Part shown: piece by piece, positions 56,496 to 64,000 of the stretch
Layout: each line of letters opens with the position of its first letter
How positions within the stretch are numbered: position 1 is the first letter of the stretch
Source of the DNA: Solea solea
Lineage: Eukaryota; Chordata; Actinopteri; Pleuronectiformes; Soleidae
Length of the DNA: 64,000 bases
Assembly (NCBI RefSeq): GCF_958295425.1
Contig: NC_081149.1
Coordinates: 1,820,001 to 1,884,000, forward strand
Reading direction: 5' to 3'
The notes under the pieces: generated by a model
The model's database searches: none
Told to the model about the DNA's origin: nothing
Seen by the model: only the letters and a program-made list of their open reading frames with translations
Position numbers and translations under genes: made by a program

Positions 56496-58315
56496 GAGGA
56501 GAAACACCAACGTTCCACAGCTCATCATTGAGAGAATCTGTGTCTTATCATGGATCTCACTCATTATTGGACTGCAGACTGTGATCAGGTCAGCAAGTCA
56601 AACATCTGGGACTGAGCCAGACTGCTGCAACAGCATTCACATCAGCCAAGTCATTATGTGTGGAAAAGAAAGCACAGTAAAGAACTTTTTTAAGGATCTG
56701 CCTTCTTGGAAAAGGGGTACATAAGAACAGAAAGGGGTGTTGCCCGCCCACATGAGTGGAAAAACAAAAAAAAGACAGGAAGCAACCGACATACAACTTT
56801 AAAAGACAGTCAGTGTAAGTCACGTTCAACCATAGCATGACCTCCATGCAAAAAACATACTAGTTATGTTGTGAAAAAGTAATTCTTCTCCAAATATAGG
56901 AGACAGCACCTAATACAAGAGACAGAAGCAAAGCAATACATCAAATACAGACTCCTGCTGGGCCCCATGAGGCAGAAAAGTAGAGTTTCATCCTGTTAAA
57001 CACAGAAATCATGTCCAGGGGACCAGCGTCAGAATTCTTGAAGGTGTTCCCATTATTCTGAGCAGTAAAAGAAAAACACAGTTGACAAAAAAAAGCATCT
57101 GTTGATGAGAAGCAGGCCCGGCAGGAAACAGAGCTCAGAAGATTTATGACAAGACTCCAGAGAGCTCTGACTCGAGATACGCACCAGTCCTCAGTTAGGA
57201 CTGTTAATAGAAACCGTGTGTGTGTGTGTGTGTGTGAAACCCTGACTGTTTAACCTTCACATATTGAATGAAACGTAGAGAAATGAATCGCTGGAGTCTG
57301 CCATCTGGAAATAATTGAATAGAAATGGCTTCTATGGCAGGACACGACGATATGGAAGATAAACAAACACAGCAGTGAGAGCAGCATGACATGAATGAAA
57401 CGCTTGGAAAGTCTTTTGTAGATAAGCAAAACTAAACTTGTACAATTTGTGACAAATGTGCAACAACAAGAACAAAATCAGCATCAAGGGAGCGTCATGG
57501 TTTGGAGCGTTGCTGCCTTCACAGGCAAAAACTGGAAAGTGACTGTGTGCGTGTGCGTGCACGCGCATGCGTGTGTGTGTGTGCGTGTGTGTGTGTGCGT
57601 GGTGCAGGAGAGTGGACGGTGACACAGACCTCAGAAAGTCTGTCATATGATGAGATACAGCTTCCAACATGTATTTTCAAGATACATTACACTTGTAAAT
57701 CCATATGATTCCATGGTGATTCCATTTGTGAGCATCCCTACTCTCTGAGTCCATGCACACCATATCGACCAACTAACCAACCTAATGTAACACAATTTAG
57801 TTCTCAAAAAATACAAGAGCACACAAATGATTGTGATCTCCTGGTAAGAAATCGCTGTTTTGGAATGGAATGTGTGGAACACTAGATTTACAACCACCCT
57901 CATTTTAGTCTGACAGTCATTGCACAAGCGTTTCTCCTCTTTCCTGGGAACTGGTTCAAACCCAAATACTGTATATTTATTGTCAGAGGTCTTAGACAAG
58001 TGGGAGAAAAGCAAACAAGTCAATCCACGAGAAACAGCTTATTCACCAGCCAATTACAACTTAATGTTGCCACTGTGGCCACATTGACTTGTTTAAATGA
58101 GTCTAATCTAATAAACTTCTGTAGAGGTGAAGAGTGTTGTCGCCTGCCAGAGGGCGTTAACTTTGTTGCCAGAAGTTGTTTCTTTGGAGAGTAATAATCC
58201 ATCATTGATACTATGATTTTCAAGGATTGTTTGGGGTTTCATTCATAAATCGTGTCACTTGAAAAAGATGTCACACAAAATCTCTTCACTTTGGAACAAT
58301 CTTGAACAATGCATT
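56496..58315. other. non-coding stretch with TG microsatellites
   Basis: (TG)n tracts lie at 57216-57235 and 57545-57600 (the latter with CGCG interruptions). No exon or repeat family recognised. Confidence 0.5.
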
Positions 58316-58395
58316 GACAGACAGACAGACAGACTGACGACTTTATTAATCCCTTTGGGAGGTTCCCTCGGGGAAATTAACATTGGGAAATAATG
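58316..58395 (-). mobile_element. L2-group LINE 3' tail
   Basis: The minus strand reads AATTTCCCCGAGGGAACCTC, CCAAAGGGATTAATAAAGTC, then (GTCT)n, the same tail design as the LINE ending at 18248. Only the tail is present. Confidence 0.7.
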
Positions 58396-58404
58396 GTGTT
58401 TGGG

Positions 58405-58570
58405 AGTCTAGCGGCGTGTTTCCAACGGCTCAACTCGACCAGCCTCGCCTCACCCCGGGCCGGCACGGCACAGTTATTTCATAGCATAGTACCTGGACCT
58501 GGTACTTTTTTAATACCTGCTGTGGCAAGGTTCCAAGCAAGCTGAGGCGAAACTATGTGCTGTATACTGG
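58405..58570. repeat. teleost MITE
   Basis: Contains GCGTGTTTCCAACGGCTCAA, ACCTGGACCTGGTACTTTTT and CAAGCTGAGGCGAAACTATG. The family recurs at 35605-35720 and 25590-25715. Confidence 0.55.
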
Positions 58571-59227
58571 TATATTTTTGAAAGAGATCTGTAGTTGAGA
58601 CAATATCGTTTCCTTGCGAACACTATTTATCCCTTTAAGCCCTAAGTCTATTTTTTAGGTCTCTGTTTGAAAATTGCACACTCATATTGAAATGAGTATA
58701 TCTCTGCAACCACAAGGTCTATTTGAATACTTTTAGTGAAGGGATTTGTTCAGATGTGTAAATATCAGTGTAAGTGTTACTGGTGAAGAGTAAATGAAGA
58801 TGGCACACAAAAAAAATTATTCAGCTTCACCTAAAAGAAAGAAGCAATTTCAGGGTGAATATCTCTGTGGAATGATGGAGAATCAGCTGTAAACTCACTC
58901 AAATCAAAGAACAACCTGTGAACATCATCTCTGCAAAGTCTGACTCAAGTCTGACTTTGACTCAAGTGAAGCAGAACAAAATTAGAGATTTTAGAGCAGA
59001 AGTTACAGACGAGGACTCATTTGGCACATTTTGGAAAAAACTGTGCCATTAGTATTTAAACCATGTATTAAACTTTCTTCACTTTTATATAACTATTAAT
59101 GTTCAATAAAACAATTTATGGCCTTGTTTCAAACTTCCTGCAGACTTTGATATGTTTTCATTCCAAAAACAAACACCAGATGGCTCCATTGAGCAGTGTC
59201 TCTCTTTGCTGGCCTGTATCTGAGAAG
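58571..59227. other. non-coding stretch
   Basis: Nothing recognised. Confidence 0.45.
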
Positions 59228-59240
59228 GGTCTAGCTGCAG

Positions 59241-60950
59241 ACCACTCAACGATACACCCCTCACACTCAACGAAACACCCCTCCACTCAACGAAACACCC
59301 CTCCACTCAACGAAACACCCCTCCACTCAACGAAACATCCCTCACACTCAACGAAACACCCCTTTACTCAACGAAACATCCCTCACACTCAACGAAACAC
59401 CCCTTTACTCAACGAAACACCCCTCCACTCAACGAAACACCCCTCCACTCAACGAAACATCCCTCACACTCAACGAAACACCCCTTTACTCAACGAAACA
59501 TCCCTCACACTCAACGAAACACCCCTTTACTCAACGAAACACCCCTCCACTCAACGAAACACCCCTCCACTCAACGAAACATCCCTCACACTCAACGACA
59601 CACCCCTCCACTCAACGACACACCACTCCACTCAACGAAACACCCCTCACACTCAACGACACACCCCTCCACTCAACGACACACCCCTCCACTCAACGAC
59701 ACACCCCTCCACTCAACGACACACCCCTCCACTCAACGACACACCCCTCCACTCAACGACACACCCCTCCACTCAACGAAACACCCCTCACACTCAACGA
59801 CACACCCCTCCACTCAACGACACACCCCTCCACTCAACGAAACACCTCTCCACTCAACGAAACATCCCTCACACTCAACGACACACCCCTCCACTCAACG
59901 ACACACCCCTCCACTCAACGAAACATCCCTCACACTCAACGACACACCCCTCCACTCAACGACACACCCCTCCACTCAACGAAACATCCCTCACACTCAA
60001 CGACACACCCCTCCACTCAACGACACACCCCTCCACTCAACGAAACATCCCTCACACTCAACGACACACCCCTCCACTCAACGACACACCCCTCCACTCA
60101 ACGAAACACCCCTCCACTCAACGAAACATCCCTCACACTCAACGAAACATCCCTCACACTCAACGACACACCCCTCCACCCAACGAAACATCCCTCACAC
60201 TCAACGACACACCCCTCCACTCAACGAAACACCCCTCCACTCAACGAAACATCCCTCACACTCAACGACACACCCCTCCACTCAACGACACACCCCTCCA
60301 CTCAACGAAACATCCCTCACACTCAACGACACACCCCTCCACTCAACGACACACCCCTCCACTCAACGAAACACCCCTCCACTCAACGAAACATCCCTCA
60401 CACTCAACGACACACCCCTCCACTCAACGACACACCCCTCCACTCAACGAAACATCCCTCACACTCAACGACACACCCCTCCACTCAACGACACACCCCT
60501 CCACTCAACGAAACATCCCTCACACTCAACGACACACCCCTCCACTCAACGACACACCCCTCCACTCAACGAAACATCCCTCACACTCAACGACACACCC
60601 CTCCACTCAACGACACACCCCTCCACTCAACGAAACACCCCTCCACTCAACGAAACATCCCTCACACTCAACGACACACCCCTCCACTCAACGACACACC
60701 CCTCCACTCAACGAAACATCCCTCACACTCAACGACACACCCCTCCACTCAACGACACACCCCTCCACTCAACGAAACATCCCTCACACTCAACGACACA
60801 CCCCTCCACTCAACGACACACCCCTCCACTCAACGAAACATCCCTCACACTCAACGACACACCCCTCCACTCAACGACACACCCCTCCACTCAACGAAAC
60901 ACCCCTCCACTCAACGAAACATCCCTCACACTCAACGAAACACCCCCTCA
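59241..60950. repeat. 20/21-bp minisatellite with 61-bp higher-order unit, over 80 copies
   Basis: Basic units are CACTCAACGACACACCCCTC and variants (CGAAACATCCCTCACA, CGAAACACCCCTTTA). Over much of the array two 20-bp units and one 21-bp unit alternate as a 61-bp higher-order repeat. A stop-free frame runs through all of it (59099-61000), producing His/Pro/Thr/Ser-rich sequence, which I do not take as a gene. Confidence 0.95.
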
Positions 60951-61065
60951 CACTACCCGACACTCTGATTGGGTCTCAAGAGACTGCGTCTGAAATGTGA
61001 TGACGTTTACGTTGACTGAGTATGAAGAGAGAACCCGAAAAGTAACACGGGAAAAACACGGGAAA

Positions 61066-61080
61066 ATGACGGAGGAAAAG
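61066..61080 (+). CDS. zinc-finger gene in the inverted-repeat element, exon 1
   Basis: A short coding exon, MTEEK, ends AAG before a consensus GTAAGA donor. It starts 55 bp inside the inner edge of the left inverted repeat, so the repeat would supply the promoter. TGACG half-sites in the repeat could be CREB/ATF-type sites, which is inference. It joins 61694 in phase 0. Confidence 0.5.
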
Positions 61081-61693
61081 GTAAGAATGGATAAAAAACA
61101 CATTTAGATATTGAACACTGGATGAATAGTCATTATTTGTATCCATTAAATCAATTAAGTGCGGTTTATTAACCAGTAATGTCTGCATGCTGTAACGATA
61201 GCGATTGTAACAGCAAGCAAGACGCAGCGATTTTCTCCCTTTTTTTTCTTTTTTCCCTTTTTTTCTTTTATTTATATGTACAGGTTATAACATTGACAAT
61301 ATAACATTGTCTCATTTTCAACCAAGAAACATATAAGATAAACTATATGATCTCTATATATTAGTATTTATCTGTTTTTTAATCTTTAAATGACTCTGAG
61401 AAGTTGCACACAGCTTTGCTCATTTGAAAACGTGTGACCTCAGTTCTACAATTGTTAAGATAAAAGATTTGATGATGAATAATATTTTTCATGTTTAGAA
61501 ATAAGAAGTTCTGTTGAATCACAGTCAACAGTGTCATTTGATTTGATTTATTTTAGTTAGCCTGCATATATTTTAGGACAGGGAAAGTCTTACAGGCAAA
61601 TGCAGTCCAGTTCATTACTACTTGATTCTGGATTAAAAATGTTCCCATGTTAAAAATACAAAATACTATTTTAATTTACATTTTCTCTTATAG

Positions 61694-61832
61694 AGCAACA
61701 CTACGTTCAGTGATGAGCAGACCCTGAGCTGAGGAGATGCGACTCGGACACTGATCTGCAGAAAAAAGGGGAGCTATGCAAAGCTTGTGTCCCATCTGCA
61801 GGGACAACAAAGGTCAATGGTGGAGTACGGTG
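61694..61832 (+). CDS. zinc-finger gene in the inverted-repeat element, exon 2 (in-frame TGA)
   Basis: After a TTTTCTCTTATAG acceptor the frame reads SNTTFSDEQTLS, a TGA (61730-61732, codon 18), then GDATRTLICRKKGSYAKLVS and HLQGQQRSMVEYG. It ends GGTG before GTAAGTCC, a consensus donor. The frame after the TGA is the one that continues into exon 3, so the exon is coding-like apart from that one stop. The stop suggests a decayed copy; an alternative start downstream or recoding cannot be excluded. Confidence 0.5.
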
Positions 61833-62261
61833 GTAAGTCCTAAATTATCAAATATTTTTTCATTTCAACGCTGAAAGGCTTTAATTTCCCCATGAGCCTT
61901 ATATTAAATGTGATGTTATTTCTGTTTGTCCTGACCATGGATAACTGTGACCATCAAACTATTCAACTCATCCATTTGAGTATCAGAAACTCAAAATAAG
62001 TAAAGTAAAGTAAACTCATGCTGGAGCACTTTCATCTATGTGTACTGTACTTCATGTGTGTAGAATCTTAAGTCCATGTGTATTTTATTTTCACTCTTGT
62101 TATTTTCAATTTCAAGATTCCTGCATTTTTATAGATGCCCCTGATAATAATGATTGTTCTCAGAAGTAATGTAACAATTTGCCTCTCAGACAGGGTTTAA
62201 AGAAATATTGTTTTGTGTGTTTCTTGAAACGTCTGAATCATTTTTCCTATCTGTCTTTTAG

Positions 62262-62545
62262 GATACAGTGTATACAGATGCCACCTTGACTGTGTGAAAA
62301 GCAGCCACTACCACTGTTGGTTTTGCACAACAATCATTGCGACCAAACAATATTTCATCAAGCATTTCATAACCTGCTGCAAGACAGCATCCACAGCAAC
62401 TCCACAATCCACAGTGACCCCAGCAGCCACAGTGACCAGTGAAGCACAACAAACATGCGGTTTTTGGAGCAAAACAGTGCTTAGAAAAAACCTCAAAACA
62501 CACATTGAAAGGCAACACAAGTTGAAATCATTGGACATAACATAA
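62262..62545 (+). CDS. zinc-finger gene in the inverted-repeat element, exon 3
   Basis: After CTGTCTTTTAG it completes a Gly codon and reads YSVYRCHLDCVKSSHYHCWF, CTTIIATKQYFIKHFITCCK and onward to a stop at 62545. C70-x2-C73-x12-H86-x3-C90 forms a C2HC finger, with extra C58 and C62 upstream. After a Thr/Pro/Ala linker, C117-x2-W120-x11-H132-x4-H137 looks like a second finger whose second Cys is Trp. The whole predicted protein is 145 codons. It resembles, from memory only, a multi-copy zinc-finger family in fish genomes. Function unknown; DNA binding to its own ends is one possibility. Confidence 0.6.
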
Positions 62546-62786
62546 ACGTGATACTATATTGTATTGACGTGATAATTATATCACAAAAACGTGATACTAT
62601 ATTGTGTAAATGTGATCATTATATCACAAAAACGTGATACTATATTGTGTAAACGTGATCATGTCACAAAAACGTGATACTATATTGTGTAAACGTGATC
62701 ATTATATCACAAAAACGTGATACTATATTGTATAAACGTGATAATTATATCACAAAAACGTGATACTATATTGTGTAAACGTGATG
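62546..62786. repeat. tandem repeat of about 41 bp, six units, rich in ACGTGAT
   Basis: Each unit carries ACGTGATACTATATTGT and a near-palindromic GTGATAATTATATCAC. It follows the zinc-finger stop codon directly. Confidence 0.9.
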
Positions 62787-63025
62787 TTCAAAGAACTTTT
62801 CCAATCGGCATTTATATATTTTAGCAGTTTGGCTATAACATTTCATACTTTACAAAGTGACATTAATTATTCACAAATTTCACAGAAAGTACATTTCTGT
62901 GTTCATAAAAGTCAACACGAGTATTTATTCTTCTCTATTCCTGTCGCACCCCGGGATAAAAGTCTCTTGTCAACAAGTGTCTGTGAAATACGCGTGTGTA
63001 AATAAAGTTTCAATAAAAGAAGACG

Positions 63026-63095
63026 TTATCACGTTAGTAAACGTCATCACGTTAGTAAACGTCATCACGTTAGTAAACGTCATCACGTTTCAGAC
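63026..63095. repeat. 18-bp tandem repeat in the right inverted repeat
   Basis: The unit ATCACGTTAGTAAACGTC occurs three to four times at the inner edge of the right inverted repeat. The left one has a single GATGACGTTTAC. Confidence 0.9.
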
Positions 63096-63217
63096 GCAGT
63101 CTCTTGAGACCCAATCAGAGTGTCGTGTAGTGTGAGGGGGTGTTTCGTTGAGTAAAGGGGTGCTTTGTTAAGTGGAGGGGTGTGTAGTTGAGTGGTCTGC
63201 GGGTCTGCAGCTGGACC

Positions 63218-63513
63218 TACGTGCTGTATCTCAGCGACGAGGGAATGGTCTACATGAATGGACGACATCTCATTTACAGCCAATAGAAGGCCGCTGTTTC
63301 TGAATTTTGATTGACAGCTTTGTTAGCCAATGAGAAGCAACAGATAATGCTAGAGGGAATGTTTTGAATGTTGTTGTTTTAATTATTGGATTCATTTTTC
63401 ACAGAGAAACATCAAAGGTAAGAGCAGTGTTACAGTTGTCTGTGTTCTTTGGCTTTGATCTTTGAGTCTCAGCTTTCATTTGAGCCGTATGGAGTGTGTT
63501 TTGGACAAAATCG
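63218..63513. other. short stretch between two mobile elements
   Basis: No exon or repeat firmly recognised. Confidence 0.45.
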
Positions 63514-64000
63514 TAGTGATGGGCAAATGAAGCCCCGTGAATCACTGAGGCTTTCCAGCCCATTGCTTCACCAAAAGGTTCACTCATCGAGGCCTCAATG
63601 AAACAGTGAATACTGCCATCTGCTGGACAAATTAAATTACAGTCAATGCCATTGTACCACGACTTGAGCTGAAATGTATGATTTACTTATGTGTGCAGAA
63701 ACAATAAACAATGGATATTTCTATAGTATGATCATGTGTAAGTATGTGGACAACAACACAGACATGGAGCTCTGTTCTTAATTAAAATACCAATGACAAC
63801 ATTTCAAGAGTTTGTATTTTTATTCAAAAACACTAGTTTTTCCAATGTTTTTGGATTCAGGCGGTTCCTTTTTTTAGACAACACTTCTCCAGCCTTCGAA
63901 AAAACCCTCTCACATGGCACTGAAGACGCTGGCGAACATAACCAGGTTACTGCCAGTTTGTGAAGGTGTGGATACATGGCTTTATGTCCATGCCAATATA
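63514..64000 (-). mobile_element. hAT element, 3' end, continuing beyond the window
   Basis: The terminus TAGTGATGGGCAAATGAAGC faces left, as in hAT elements whose ends read CAGTGATGGGCAA or similar. About 290 bp inside it lies the C-terminus of a transposase on the minus strand. The remainder lies to the right of the window. Confidence 0.75.
63804..64000 (-). CDS. hAT transposase, C-terminal part (truncated by window edge)
   Basis: The open minus-strand frame enters from the right edge and reads HKAMYPHLHKLAVTWLCSPA, SSVPCERVFSKAGEVLSKKR, NRLNPKTLEKLVFLNKNTNS, ending at TGA 63804-63806. SSVPCERVFSKAGEV and KRNRLNPKTLEKLVFLNKN are the conserved C-terminal dimerisation (hATC) region of hAT transposases. 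It is part of the RNase-H-like catalytic enzyme that cuts and pastes the element. No disabling change is seen in the 65 residues available. Confidence 0.88.
   Translation of the reverse strand, partial: YWHGHKAMYPHLHKLAVTWLCSPASSVPCERVFSKAGEVLSKKRNRLNPKTLEKLVFLNKNTNS

Larger units (their letters stand above)
59228..63217. mobile_element. putative 4-kb terminal-inverted-repeat element with spliced zinc-finger gene
   Basis: The outer ends read GGTCTAGCTGCAGACC on the left and, inverted, GGTCCAGCTGCAGACC on the right, each followed by ACCACTCAAC. Inner parts (60959-61010 against inverted 63073-63124) match over 52 bp with one mismatch. The left inverted repeat is about 1.8 kb because of a minisatellite; the right one is about 145 bp with only a few units of the same kind. 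Between them lie a small three-exon gene (61066-62545), an ACGTGAT-rich tandem array (62546-62786) and poly(A) signals near 63000. No exact flanking duplication is clear, though CTGTATCTGAG and CTGTATCTCAG lie just outside the two ends. No transposase catalytic domain is visible, so it may be non-autonomous or a novel family. Confidence 0.55.

Noticed and set aside
59099..61000. 633-codon open frame rich in His, Pro, Thr, Ser
   Set aside because: It is a minisatellite lacking stop codons. It has no domain, splice context or non-repetitive core, and the variable 20/21-bp units shift the frame through all three phases.

Overview
The window looks like teleost (probably percomorph) nuclear DNA. 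The evidence is two vertebrate genes with GT-AG introns, abundant CA/TG and other microsatellites, and transposon families typical of fish (L1-Tx1, L2/Rex1-like and RTE-like LINEs, a Ty3/gypsy element with gmr1-like domain order, hAT and piggyBac-like elements, tRNA-derived SINEs). No prokaryotic gene, CRISPR array, rRNA or free tRNA gene was seen.

Host genes: an arl4d-like ARF-family GTPase lies on the minus strand (coding exons 44479-44922 and 43481-43645, non-coding first exon near 46303). A copper amine oxidase of the AOC2/AOC3 type lies on the plus strand in five coding exons (50833-55564). I recall both families mapping to human 17q21, so their proximity probably reflects conserved synteny. 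They are separate genes with no obvious shared pathway.

Mobile DNA left to right: a hAT end (115-180); a hAT-like end and SINE (2300-2670); a decayed minus-strand L1-Tx1 LINE whose 5' UTR appears split by a probable solo LTR (4905-10713); a second, internally inverted L1-Tx1 copy between (AG)n tracts (10741-11720); a piggyBac-like MITE with TTAA on both sides (12106-12684); an L2-like LINE inserted in an RTE-like LINE with a 5-bp duplication (15870-18546); a gypsy element with integrase upstream of RT (about 20735-22684); further SINE, MITE and LINE fragments (23.2-39 kb); a hAT element with an 8-bp duplication carrying a SINE with a 12-bp duplication (49093-50048); a solo LTR with a 5-bp duplication (56037-56490); and at the right edge the intact end of a hAT transposase gene (63514-64000).

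The most unusual locus is 59228-63217. Inverted repeats, 52 bp of which match with one mismatch, enclose a small three-exon gene whose splice sites and phases agree and which encodes a C2HC zinc-finger protein. The gene has one in-frame TGA. The left inverted repeat has been inflated to about 1.8 kb by a 20/21-bp minisatellite. I could not assign it to a known transposon superfamily.

The rest (181-2299, 2711-4904, 13.8-15.8 kb, 18.5-20.5 kb, 22.7-24.5 kb, 25.7-29.1 kb, 30.1-31.2 kb, 32.8-43.4 kb, 46.6-49.1 kb, 56.5-59.2 kb) is non-coding as far as I can read, with microsatellites, minisatellites, short hairpins and dispersed repeat fragments.
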